Positions 27,795 to 40,373 of a stretch of 64,000 nucleotides of DNA are shown piece by piece. Both the position numbers and the translations under genes were made by a program. Numbering within the stretch: the stretch's first letter is position 1; the number at the start of each line of letters is the position of its first letter. Origin of the DNA: Nymphalis io (taxonomy: Eukaryota > Arthropoda > Insecta > Lepidoptera > Nymphalidae); contig NC_065889.1 in the NCBI RefSeq assembly GCF_905147045.1, positions 7,693,001 to 7,757,000 of the forward strand, in the 5' to 3' direction. The notes beneath the pieces were generated by a model, which was not told the origin of the DNA, did no database searches, and saw nothing but the letters and a program-made list of their open reading frames with translations.

Positions 27795-28315
27795 GGCCTC
27801 GGAAAGTAGGTAAAATCTTTGGTCCTGACTTTTTCTCGGATCGTGTAGAGGGTCAGATCGCTGTTACGTCGGATTTTAAGACTAAGGGAATATAGAAAGA
27901 AATATAGAATAAGGTGCACTTGTGTTTTTTTTTTATAGAATAGGAAGACGGACGAGCATATGGGCCACCTGATGCTAAGTGGTCACCAAACGCCCTTAGA
28001 CATTGGCATTGTAAGAAATGTTAACCATCGCTTACATCACCAATGCGCCACCAACCTTGGGAACTAAGATGTTATGTCCCTTGTGCCTGTAATTACACTG
28101 GCTCACTCACCCTTCAAACCGGAGACTGCTGTTTTGCGGTAGAATATCTGATGAGTGGGTGGTACCTACCCAGACGAGCTTGCACAAAGCTCTACCACCA
28201 GTAAGCGTGGTAAATATGCGTGTTTACGCATATTTGCACTATAATAACTTCTACCCAGATGACATATCGCTTGAGATTATCCGCCGTGATCTCCTTGAAG
28301 AATAATATCGTATAT
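27795..28315 (+). repeat. SINE family C, split by family A
   Basis: The left part (about 27795-27925) and right part (about 28205-28315, with 'gcactataataacttctaccc' and 'gagattatccgccgtg') together make a divergent family C element. It is interrupted by the family A copy at 27926-28204. Confidence 0.65.
27926..28204 (-). repeat. SINE-like family A nested in family C
   Basis: Reverse-oriented copy with its T-rich end at the left. It carries an internal deletion of about 17 bp in the 'ccggaacacaacaataccaag' block. Confidence 0.88.
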
Positions 28316-30165
28316 TCTTTAATTATATAGCCATTGATTATTATAATCACGCTGGCGCCTTCATTAATCAGACGACACTTTTCGCGCCAGGGATTGCGAA
28401 TATTCTGAATTAATTAATAAATTAATTAATATTCTGAATTTCGTTCTTATCAATAATTTTTCTACTTTGAAAACGATAATCGCATTTGCGAAAGAAACCG
28501 TATTGTTGTATCATAAATGATGCTTACATTATTTCAGAATACGGATAATATTGGGTTATGAAATTAATATAAAATAAAACACTTCACTTTAGCAACTTTT
28601 CTACATTTTCTTATTATTTTTACGTAACAAACTATAACCATCAAAGTAGTAACGTTACACAAATTATATAAGCTTAGTCAGTTGGTCATAATCACAGCAT
28701 ATATATTAAAGATTTTTTTTATATAAGTAAATATACCATAAGTAATAATACCATAAAAACTTGCGTCTTCCGTTACTTGAACGTAAAGAGATATAGTATT
28801 GGAATTATCCACGAAATATCCAAGAAACTTGAATACGCATATTATATATATATATTAATTTGAAACCTAGGAAAACACATTCCCTTCCCGTGAATGCAAT
28901 TAGTACTATAGTATATTTGCATGGAACGATGGAAAAACATCAAGACTGATTTTCCATTCATTAATAAATAATTATCGCGTGCCATCGTCATTGTACACAC
29001 ATTATTTTTCCAGATAAAACTAAGTACTAATTTTCCATACTAAGTTTTTTTATGCACGTACACACGCATTTGTTTATAAAAGGCGTCAAAGTGATATAAT
29101 AAACATTTTCTCGCAATCCATAGCAAATATGGCTTACGCGAGAGCGCGTTATGGAAAGCGAAGGTTGCTTCAAAGTGCAACGTCTCTGAGGGCTTGATTG
29201 TGTAGTAGCATTGAAATTCCCAATAGTGTTACATAGATATTCATAAATGGAATCAGCGACCTCATTGAATTATAAACTAAATTATAGTACCACTTGTGTT
29301 AATTTATTTAGCAGCTGTAGTATATTTTGTATATAGAAATTAATTTATCGACCATTCATCAGTTGACAAAGATATTAAGCTTTCACATTTCAGCTTTATA
29401 TCAATTCAACCCATCCAGTCATTGATAGAAACACGGGTATTTGATTTATCTTTTTAACTAATGCTTTATTTATTTTATTTTTATATTATTTTATAATAAA
29501 AAAAATCGCGAAAGTATTTTCAAAACTATTTAAACATAAAACAACTGTTGCGTATTGCTTCACAGCGGACGTAAAGGCACCATGCTCTTTTCAAAACGCT
29601 ACTTATGAACAGAATTATTCTTCTAGTAGCTAGTTATCTGACTTTATTTATAAACCTCACATAATTGTAAACATTGTGACGCCTGTGCGCTAAAATGAAA
29701 GACATTGTAAAGTTAATTTTTCATCAAACAATTTTCTTTGAGATAACATTAATCGTGATAACGATGGACATAACGTATGTTATCATCTATCAACATTTAT
29801 AAAGTGGAAAGTATACAATTTTCTTTTTAATACAAAATTTGTTTATTTAAATCATACTAAAGGACAAAATATATTTACAACTAGCTAAAGTCAAATCTGC
29901 CCTATTAATGTTCATAATGCCTATTTAATTATACAAAATATTTAAATTATTATTAAGTAGCAGGAGTTATTTTTAAATCACAGATAGATACTTCAATTTT
30001 ACTTATAAGGGTTTATTTAGCAAAAAATAGTAGACCACAAAGATACGTATGTGAACTTAAAGTTGTTTTAACTTTTGATAGATCGCACCGATTTTGATAA
30101 AATTGAGTCTAAACGGTAATTTGGAATTCTACTTATAATAATTCCGTGTTTTTGATCCAGTACAA
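28316..30165. other. Gene-free AT-rich stretch
   Basis: No coding signal. One imperfect AT palindrome and direct repeat of 'attctgaatt' lies near 28399-28441. A slightly GC-richer patch at 29125-29210 has no open frame of note. Confidence 0.55.
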
Positions 30166-30167
30166 AG

Positions 30168-30440
30168 TACAGTAACGGCCTGTTCATATCCCACTGCTGG
30201 GCTAAGGCCTCCTCTCCCTTTTTGAGGAGAAGGTTTAGAGCTTATTCCACCACGTTGCTCCAATGCGGGTTGGTAGAATACACATGTGGCATAATTTCAA
30301 TGAAGTTAGACACATGCAGATTTCCTCACGATGAATTATAATCACAAGTTAAGCACATGAAAATTCAGTGGTGCTTGCCCGGGTTTGAACCCACGATCAT
30401 CGGTTAAGATTCACGCGTTTTAACCATTAGGCCATCTCGG
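30168..30440 (-). repeat. tRNA-derived SINE family B
   Basis: Near-complete copy with tRNA-like head at the right (B box GGTTCAAACC on minus) and the gggctaaggcctcctctccc body. A block of the bgttttccttcaccgtc type is missing compared with 52298-52597. Confidence 0.85.
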
Positions 30441-30800
30441 TGCATAAGATCTCGGTAAATTAAAAAGTTTGTGAAAAAAAACGGTATATTTTTGGATTTA
30501 TGTATTTAAATAGTTTTTCATACAAATTATACATAACACTACACGTCACTTGCATTACCTCGAACGAACACTAATAACAGTAAAAAATATGTAATTTCCC
30601 GCATGTGATAAACGTACAACTCATACTATCATGAATATTTTACACACCTAAAGCATCTTTAAAAAGATTTGTTGTAAAAAAACTCTAATGAAAATCGGCA
30701 AATCACATAGATGCTTAATATCGTTACGCATGATCGAATTTATTGTTTTTTGTTATAGTAATAAATAGAATATTAATTATATTATTGTAATATTAAAACA

Positions 30801-31070
30801 GTAACAGCCTTTGAAGACCTTTTTGAGGAGAAGGTTTGGAGCTTATTGCACCACGCCGCTCCAATGCGGGTTGGTGGAATACACATGTGGCATAATTTCA
30901 GTGAAATTAGACACATGCTGGTTTTCTCACGATGTTTTCCTTCACCGTCAAACACGAGATGAATTATAATCACAAATTAAGCACATGAAAATTCAGGGAT
31001 CTTGTCCGGGTTTGAGCCCACGATCATCGGTTAATATTTACGCATTCTTACCACTAGGTCATCTCGGCTA
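30801..31070 (-). repeat. tRNA-derived SINE family B
   Basis: Second B copy only about 360 bp from the previous one and in the same orientation. It lacks the 'tgtcccactgctgggc' start of the body. The two could recombine as direct repeats. Confidence 0.85.
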
Positions 31071-32839
31071 TTAAAACTGTTGGATAACCAATAAATAAAC
31101 AATCAAGTGCACTTCAGTATGAAATTACCAGTACAGTACCCAGTATAACAATTAGTATTAAGTCATATAAAAATTCACGATTACAGCAAACCATACTATA
31201 TATTCAATTAAATTGTTATATATTATATTATATATAATTATATTCATTGAAATTATAATATATTTATCATATAATATAATTTACTTATTATAATTACATA
31301 GGCCAATAAATGTCATAATTATCCAGTTAGACGAGTGATTATATATTGTGTAGAAACCATAAACTAGTTGCATATAGTTAACATAATAACTAAGAAGATA
31401 AACGTCCCGTTCCCTGGCACAGATGAAAATAATAATTAACTTATAAATATAAACAATATAACAAATTGGCTAAGAGCCGTCGATGCCCTTCATAAAACCT
31501 TTTACGAACTTCCAACAAGTCAAATAACATGTCGTTATCGAATCAATATTCGGTATTTCGATATCTTCTAAAGTAATCTTGAAATATGTCACAAATGTAC
31601 ATATCAGATGTATGTACATACACTATATTTTCAACCATTACTTTATCAAAACTAATGTCATTGTAATTATATAGAATATAGAAATAATTATAGATAACAT
31701 TATGCTTAATACGGGAACAGCCATATAATACATATACGAATATAATTTATAATACAAATATTTGATATTTTTTTATTCATATTCAGTTATGGCAATATAT
31801 TATTTTGTTCCAAATTGACGAAACTTATAAAATAAATAAACTACGCTCGCTTACGCTTTGTTAGACGTAAATTAAAATAGGGCAACATTTTCTTAAAATT
31901 AAAAATAAATGTTTCTTATTTATTCCCGCAAAAATTATCGACCTTTTCGTAATCCAATTTCTATTAAACAGTAAAATCTTTAGAGCATGAAACAATCAAA
32001 CAAACTTACATTTATCTATAAAAAAACAACTGACTGGCTGACACATCAAAGTATAGCCCAAACTACTGGCGCTAACACAATGTTAATTTGATACGGGTTC
32101 CTTTTAAATACTGTGTGTGTTAGCACTAAAGAAGAATTTTTGAAAATTTAACCCCTAAGGTAGTAATATATATATATATATTATTAATATAATATATATT
32201 AATATATATATTTTCATACACACTTTAATCCCTTTAACTTTATATGGGATGAAAGTTTGTATGAAAATAGCTCTAGCTATGGCTCTGTCTACATTTTTGA
32301 AAAAAGAGCTATGGAAATTGGTATTTAGTAATTCTGAATTATAACGCAAGATAAGCCGCTGGTAAAGCGTTAGTACGTAATATCAGTAAGATACTTTGCT
32401 GACAGTCGTTTATCGTAACCAGACAAACTAAGACGGACTAATAAATAAGATTGTTCAGCGCACAGAATTGGCACGTTAGCTGAATATTTCCATGTTACGA
32501 TTACGACCGTTCCAAGGACTGGCTGCAACTATACACAAATCGTAAAGACATGCATTACGAGCGTGAGTCGTTAGTCGCAACTGATGTACCGTCATAGTTA
32601 ATTTTTATATGTGTTTTGTGCTGCTCGGTCTTAGAAACGTCTTTGTAGATTGTACATTAATGTTATGTTTTATTAAAATCAACAAAAATTTACATTGTAT
32701 AAAAATCTTTTCATGTTTGCATGATGAAACTGAAAACGACACAAAGATATCATTTCGAATTAGTTTTTGCATCGTTTGTTGCGAACAAATTGCGAGCATT
32801 TTCCTGTAAATTTCCAAAATAAGGCCTGAAAATAATAAG

Positions 32840-33064
32840 GTGAATGGGGACGTTCACGGAGAATCAGTTTTAGGCCCTGAGGCGTTTGCCAACAACACTA
32901 CTAAATCCAATGTTCTCATAGTAAGAGAAAAACATTGCTGGAAAGCTTACTTGAACTCCACGGACAAGAAAAACCGTGTAAGCCAAAAGAGTCCACCTCC
33001 TTTCCGTGCTCACAGGACAGCGATGTTCTCAGCTATAATTTATTTTTTAACATTATTTGTCTAA
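32840..33064 (+). CDS. Unexplained 74-codon ORF, doubtful
   Basis: An ATG-to-stop frame beginning MNGDVHGESVLGPEAFANN lies in a patch noticeably less AT-rich than its surroundings. Its composition (few Ile/Lys/Asn runs, Pro-rich SPPPF segment) is less like random AT-rich translation than the other short ORFs here. I recognise no domain, signal peptide or family. It could be a fragment of an old insertion or a non-coding exon. Confidence 0.15.
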   Translation: MNGDVHGESVLGPEAFANNTTKSNVLIVREKHCWKAYLNSTDKKNRVSQKSPPPFRAHRTAMFSAIIYFLTLFV

Positions 33065-33602
33065 GAGTATTCCAAGATTTAAAGATGGTGTCATAATATA
33101 TAAACAGTAACCCAACCTTTTAGTCGATTAAACTGTTTTCTGCAATTCTTTCGCCAAAGATAGGAAAGGCTAGGTCGGTCTATTTATAGTGATCTTCATT
33201 ATATAATAGTTGACAAACCTTGCAAAATAAACTGCAACTGCTTAATTTAAACAACTAAATATTGTATTCGTTCAACGTGATTTTTTCGCCCGCTCTTGCA
33301 ATGCAATCGCAGTTTAATCTCGTTCAATTTATGTGTTTACTAACGATGTTATCTGCAGCTGTAATGTCTATTCGGATAGTTCCAAAATTAAATATTCTAC
33401 TACTCGGGACACATCAAAACAAGTTACTTTTCACCGACTTTAACTACAAACGCTGAGTTTTCCTTGTATGTATGTATGTAATATGTGCATGATTTTTTCT
33501 AAGCTACACATCGATTTTTAAGATTCTTTCGTGGGGATGATCAATATACTATTAGTAGAAAATTTTATATAATAAAATAATAATGTGTGTTTGTAAGTAT
33601 AG

Positions 33603-33642
33603 TAGAATAGAATAGAATAGAATAGAATAGAATAGAATATGC
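33603..33642. repeat. (TAGAA)n microsatellite at a repeat end
   Basis: Eight perfect TAGAA units followed directly by 'tatgctttattgtacacc'. A short tandem array abutting a unique-looking end is typical of the 3' terminus of a non-LTR retrotransposon, but no coding part is attached here. Confidence 0.85.
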
Positions 33643-35064
33643 TTTATTGTACACCAAAAGAGTTACAGAACCATTTTAAACACAAACACAAAAGAAACGA
33701 AAACTATTTTGTATATATATATATATATATACAGTACTATAGCTAAATATACATACATATAAATAAATAATATATACATAAACATACATATATAATATAT
33801 AAAACAAAACATTAAAAAAAAAGAATGTTATTATGATAATAATAATAAATAGCAATAAAGTGCGGCAGATAATAAAACAACACTCTCTGATAATTATAAA
33901 GATAAATAATATGCCTTGAGTCGGATTTAGATATAGTATAGAGGTAACAAAACTTTTATATCTCGTAGATCACGTACTGGTTTTTTTCTGCTTAAAAGTA
34001 GGATCCTTTACGAATAAATGGGTCCTTTATAATCGGTAGGAGGAGTTTTGATTTCACAACTCAATATATGTTTTAGATACTGACGCGGAGCTGGCACGGC
34101 ACTAACACTTTGTTATTGAAGTGTCAACTCTGTGTGTAGAACTAAGAGCTCTAAGAACAAACTCGAAACTACCCTATCGCGAAATGTCAGAAAATTACAT
34201 GCGTCATTGACTACCATAATTATACCACATATAGAATACACGCATCAAAATAACGTATTCGATTTTCAAAAATTTCGAACTGAATGTTTAATAAATAGCA
34301 CTTCTGGTGCAACATACTCGTAAATAGTCTCAACGATTAGATCCGCGAATATTATTATAAAATTATCTATCGTTCCATTAGCAGGCACAGCTGTATTCTC
34401 TATTATCAAATATATAAATTCTAAATTACTACGCATTAGATACATTATAATCCGGATATCCATTACGTTCAGGGAATAAGAAAATAACAATTGATTTTTT
34501 ATATAACTACAATTACATAACAAAGATTCATGTGGTACTGATTGGAATATTGATATTTCGTTTTATAAGATTCATTGACTCGGGAATTGCTACGAGTAGC
34601 TTTGGATTCGATATCCTCTAACGTTTTTTTTCGTACCAGTCACACTGGCGTTTGTCTAGTCTAAGTTTTTGTATGTGTTTTTTGATTCTTTCCTACTTGA
34701 GTGTTAAGTGTAAAGCGTTTATATTATACGTTAATGATAACTATGTTTATAAAAAACCTATTAATTTCAAGTTTCACATATTATTAAAACCATAAATCAA
34801 TACATTACAAACAGTCTTTCATATTCGTTTTGTTTAAACTTACGATAGAGTTTAACAAATTAACAAGAAATGCAACAAAAAATTCGTAGTTATATACAAT
34901 CCACTAAATAACAACCAACTAGCATATTTCTAAGTCCATCACTCTGTATATACATATTCCTTTTATCGAAAAGCACAGTTCCTACAGTAACGTTAAATAA
35001 TAAGAATTTCCATCTAAGCTGAATTTGTAACACAATTGGTATTCAAATTAAAGACAAACTTATA

Positions 35065-35355
35065 TTGCTTTTGTTTAAATTTACAAGAAAAAGAGACGAA
35101 GTATGTGATGTCCTAAACATTCAACAACAAGTTACATATAATACAAAAAACCGATGTAATTATTTTTTATCATCTTCAAAATTATCAGATCCTTTTATTA
35201 GGAAATTCGAAAATATTACAATCATACACGAAGATCTCTTTATCGTCGGTAACTTAGCATCATGGCACATTGATCAAAATTTCATCAACAAATTGCTACC
35301 GGATATCCCAATTACATACTTATACTACAATAATATAAGAAAAAGTCATGTTTGA
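35065..35355 (+). CDS. 96-codon ORF, probably chance
   Basis: The longest open frame in the gene desert, beginning MLLFKFTRKRDEVCDVLN. It has no recognisable domain, no flanking splice signals that place it in a gene, and an amino-acid mix expected of AT-rich DNA. Listed only because its length stands out locally. Confidence 0.1.
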   Translation: MLLFKFTRKRDEVCDVLNIQQQVTYNTKNRCNYFLSSSKLSDPFIRKFENITIIHEDLFIVGNLASWHIDQNFINKLLPDIPITYLYYNNIRKSHV

Positions 35356-36484
35356 AAATTATAATGAATTAGGAACTATGCTATATGTAATTGAGTGCTG
35401 TTGAGCGGTAGAGCACAAGATGAGTGGGTGGGACCTACTACCTAGTTAAACGAGTCTGAAAGCTCTACCAACGAGCAATATACGCGTATATTATAATCAC
35501 TTGTGGACGAAATGCGATCATTTTTTTGACAAAATCGCCCATTTTTTGGACGTAACTATGACAGTGCACCTTTCGAGTTATATCATTTCATTCTACTCTT
35601 TTCAAAATGAATAAAATAATAGAACGTTTGTAGCTCAAAGTAATAGTTTCTGATGTATAAAGTTTAAAATGTTTTACGATATATCAAATCATGTTACATA
35701 GAGAATATCTGTGTATTTTTTACGACATCACGTCCAAACCACTGAACCGATCGTAATGAAATTTGACATAGAACTAGCCTGGGATCTGGATAACGATATA
35801 GGCGTATTATTTACTTTATCTACGGAAAAATCAATTTGATACAGATGAAGTCGCTCAGAACAGCTAGTTAATTTTACTCGACAACAATTTGTATAAAACT
35901 TACGTGAGGTAGACACAAAAATACATTTTATATCACTGCAGCACGCTAGACTATAGAGCATTGACAATGATGCAAAAAATATGTATTAAAAACTGGTCAT
36001 TTAATGAATACAACGTACATATAAAAGCAAATTAATTCAATTCACGGAAGGAATACGCAATCACTGTCCAGGGAATTCATTTACAATCACGATTACCAAA
36101 GCGTCAACTAATGGAGGCTTGATTAAAATTTTAAACAGTCACCTTCCAAGTTTCTGCCAGTTGTAATAAAAAGTTCGTGTAATATGTTATTGTGGTCAGA
36201 CTTGCTACAATGGTTTTGACCATTGATGACTTCGAAAAATAAAAATACTATTTCACATTTTGTTGTTGTAAATTTTTCGTTTTTGATATTTTTTAATATT
36301 TAATATTTTTTTACATAAAGTCTTGTTAATTTTTTTATTTAACCACGATTATAAATTATTATTCGGGATTAATTATGTTCGTCTATCTGTCTATCTATGC
36401 AAAATGGTTAAAAACACTGCTTCTCTATAAATCTATATCTAAATCTATACTTATAAAGAGGAATGATTTCATTGCTTGTAATCG

Positions 36485-36531
36485 ATAAACGCTGAAACTA
36501 GTGAAATCGATTCACTAGTTTCAGCGTTTAT
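36485..36531. repeat. Perfect inverted repeat, 21 bp arms
   Basis: Arms 36485-36505 and 36511-36531 are exact reverse complements around a 5 nt loop (atcga). No coding context and no similarity to the other hairpins. Confidence 0.95.
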
Positions 36532-39514
36532 TTCACCTATTTCACTATTAAAGAAAGCCAAAAAAAGCGCTATCGAGTTGCTTTATCCGTGTACGCGTAT
36601 ATATGTACGAGCATGTACTCCATGATTACAACTGTCTGCCGCTAACTAAATTCCAAACATGAGAAGCCGCGCGCACGCACAAATAAAAATTGACACGACG
36701 ACGAAAGTATTATTTCTTAAGTTTTAAGATGGTTATATAAACGAAAACTCGCTGTCGATCGATATTTAAATTATTCCAAATAATAATCTACAAGGACTGA
36801 CTAAATTAAAGTAGCCCTAATTTCTTTTATATCAGTAAAAACACGAATAAACTTTTTGATGGCACCTTCATGGTCGCTAATCAATTTTATCGACATTATA
36901 ATCATAGTCACTTTATATTATATTCTTCAAGTTCGTCGTCACCATTATGGCATAAATCCTGAATATTTTCAAACAGTCAATATTCATTAAACCTTTCTAG
37001 AACACACAGCCGGTCAACGTTATTTACGTAACGTAAATTAATGATCACAGTAATATAAAAATCGAATGATAATTTCAATTTTCTTTTTTTTTATATGTAC
37101 AAGGTCGCATCGTATAATTCCGAATAAACCATTTAAAAATTATTGTTGTATTAAGTTGTATTAATTATAATTTGAAACATATTGTAGGAAATTGTAATTG
37201 ATTTTTAAAAGTCGTTATTATAAACAATTAACTCGACGATCAAATTTTTTATATATACTATCTTATTATTAGTCTAAATATTTTTTTAAGAACTCTATAT
37301 ACAAATTACGATTTATAATAATTCACACCGCACATTTAACACAAACCGCTGTCGTGAAATACCTTCACGTATCTTCCTGTATTGTCGCAAGTTATTATCA
37401 TATAAGCGACAAACTAAATCTAAATCAAACGCAAATACTACCAGCATGACTTGGCCGTAACATTACATAATGATGTAATTCATACAGGCCCCCATTCGAA
37501 GTGCAGCAATTTTGTTATTTATGAGCTATCCGAATAAATAAAGGAAATGTAATCAAGGATATTGTTCTTGGCCTACTAACATTTTTTTTTTTGTTTATGG
37601 AGGCTACGAACTGCCCAAGTGTTTATATGAATAAAATTTCCGCTTTCTGCGAATACGTATTTAAGAGGAAAAAGCTTGTTTTATTGTAGAGGTCGTCGGT
37701 GCATAATTAATACTTGAGAAAGGTAAAATGTTTGAGTTCAATCGTTTAGGTCACATGGGTTCGGTCACGGCAAACAGCGCGAACCTTTTACGAATCCTGA
37801 TGCACTTAAATATGGATCGTTGCCAACCTTTGGTGCCTGCATACACATTCCACTGACCCTGCTTTGTAAATATTTTTTACAATAACAATCATCTTAACCT
37901 TAAGTCTTATAATGATCAACGAATATACAGTCCTATATCTATAATATGTCATTCTAGTAAAAAATCATCTTGTAAAATATATAGAGCGCCATCTCTCTAA
38001 GCAACCATCAAACGTCATTTCTTTTATCACCCAGATTATATAAGTGTACTCGTAGAAGCCCGTTATAATGCAATTTGACTATGGGATACACGCTACCTAA
38101 TGTCATTTAGCCTCATTACGTTACAACTTTTAAAATGCCCGGAATCACACAGAGTTTACCACGAACCGTTTCATCCGAAGTGTTTCTAAGTATACCCGTG
38201 TAGCAACTGAACCGTGCTCTGTTCCAGCCAATCATTGCCGTACTTTCTAATTAATATAATTTACTTCCGTTTCGAATCCCATGCTCATTTCCCTATCGCT
38301 CGCATTATGCTTCACGAATACATTGTTCCTGATACGGCCCTTTGTTATCGCTATTGTCATATTGTGTAAGTTTACCGCTGTGCGTGAAAAAATGTTAATT
38401 GGTGTGAAACTAAAGTTATCAGATTTAATGAAACAGCGACCCGCATCGTTCTCGGGATTAAAACTTATTTCACTAAATAGCAAAAAAATTATGCATTAGA
38501 TACTGTTTGATAATAAATAGGTTGCGTGTAATTTATATTCAATAGTAATTAATAATACTAGCAATTGTCGTGCACAATTGCACAATTACCGGTACCGTTA
38601 GCAATTACCTGAAATCTCAAATTAAAAATATAACCTACATATTAAAATAATATGTCAGAATATATAAGAAGTTAATGTCAGTTAGATACACTTTACCATT
38701 CTCAAATATTATTTACGATTATGATTATAGTGAGTTTATATATAGAGGTTCCAAAAGCAATGAATTTAATAATATATTGAACAGATGTTGACAAATTTTC
38801 ATTGCCAATATATAATAATATAATAAGTTATTATAATTTCCTAACAAAAGTGACCTTTATTTTTAGATTCGTTTTCAATGCAATTCATTTATATCGATTT
38901 CGAATATAAAAAAGTTGTAAATGCTTTAAGCTATTTATATTTGTGTGAACAACTAGAAAATAAATAAAGCAATATTATAACCTTAATGTATTATCCTGAT
39001 ACGTAGCTGCAAATCAAATAATACTGAGGCTAATTCTACTAATGTGTACCAGCTACGATACAATTCTTATTCATACTTTATAAAAATAATGTGCTTATCG
39101 AGGTAATTAAAACCGGTGGTGGGGCTCTCTGCAGCCTCATCTATGGGTACTAGACAGTACCAAACATCAAGACTGTATCATTGTGTTTCGATCTAAAGGA
39201 TGAGTCAATCAGTAGGCTCAATTTCACTAAAGTAAATTCTCACAAAGACAACCCTTATTTGAATCGTAACTGGAAGCCAATTCTACTAATTTATAAAGGT
39301 TACGATGCGTTACCGATTCTATTCCGATTCAACTTCGTCTGTACCGCACCTAGATCGTCGTGTTATTAGAATAGAAAAACAACGGCAACGATTACGTTTC
39401 GACTCAACGTTTTTTAAGTTAAATAATTTAGTAATATATATAAATTACCAGTTTTCGTCCGCGTTGAGGAGGGGTGGTGGGGCAGGTGTTTGATATAAAT
39501 AAATATTAGTGTTT

Positions 39515-39635
39515 AAGTAAAACTTTAGCTTCATATAAAATCTCATCAGAATTGGTTCAGTGTTTTAACCAGGAAAGCGTAAGAAACAGTCAGAAAGAGT
39601 TCCTTTATTATTTATAATATTAGTATAGATAATAT
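39515..39635 (-). repeat. Family E repeat end
   Basis: Contains 'cagaattggttcagtgtttt' and ends 'ttataatattagtatagat', matching the end of the copy at 44108-44290. Confidence 0.5.
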
Positions 39636-40373
39636 TTTTGCTTAAAACAAAATAAGAATTCTGTAGAGGTAAATTTTATGAAAACAGAATGTATGAAACG
39701 TTATGAGCTGGTTTTATGCAATCGACCGCTAAAAAAGGTTGAATATAACTGCATAATATGTTGTTTTCCGAGAAATAAACGCTTATTGCCATAACGTTTT
39801 TCGAGTAAGCGACGGTTATCTTTCTACTCAGCATATTGATACAAATTATAAAAATAAAAAAGAGCAGTCAGATACCATCATAATGTTAAGCCATCTTCCT
39901 CAACACATACTTCTGGACGGCAAGGCTAGCGTTTACACTTTATAGGCTGAACCGAGTAAGATGTCTGAATATTTTAGTTTTTATTTTATATTTACATATG
40001 TTCCTTTATAATCGCCATATTTTATAGAACTTCGTTACCTAAGAAATAAATTTTAAAATGTAGGTATGTACTAATATAGTTGCATTTCAATCTCATTATC
40101 TAATAATACGACGTCCTTTACATTTAAAGGTTAACTTGTTGTCATTCACATGAACATTCACAAAAAAAAATGTCTAGTTATATAATATACATAATTGCAT
40201 TTCGATTGAAATTAATTTACCATTGTTGGGAATTCTAAAAATTAGTTAATTTGAGTCGAGATGGCTAGAATACCTGAATTTTAACCCAATTTAAAATGTA
40301 AACTTATTTTTAAAATTATAATTTAGTAGTATGTAAGTAATAACTTTCTATTATTTGTTTACGTTTCAGAACG

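Larger units (their letters stand above)
31071..40366. other. Gene-free stretch upstream of the aquaporin start
   Basis: No supported coding exon. It contains a perfect hairpin at 36485-36531, a (TAGAA)n run at 33603-33642, family A scraps at about 35400-35476 and 39112-39180, family E pieces at about 35708-35800 and 39515-39635, and two unexplained short ORFs (32840-33064, 35065-35355). If the aquaporin has a distant first exon, this is intron. Confidence 0.55.

Noticed and set aside
28399..28441. Inverted repeat of attaattaat type
   Set aside because: Too AT-rich to separate from chance; not listed with the strong hairpins.
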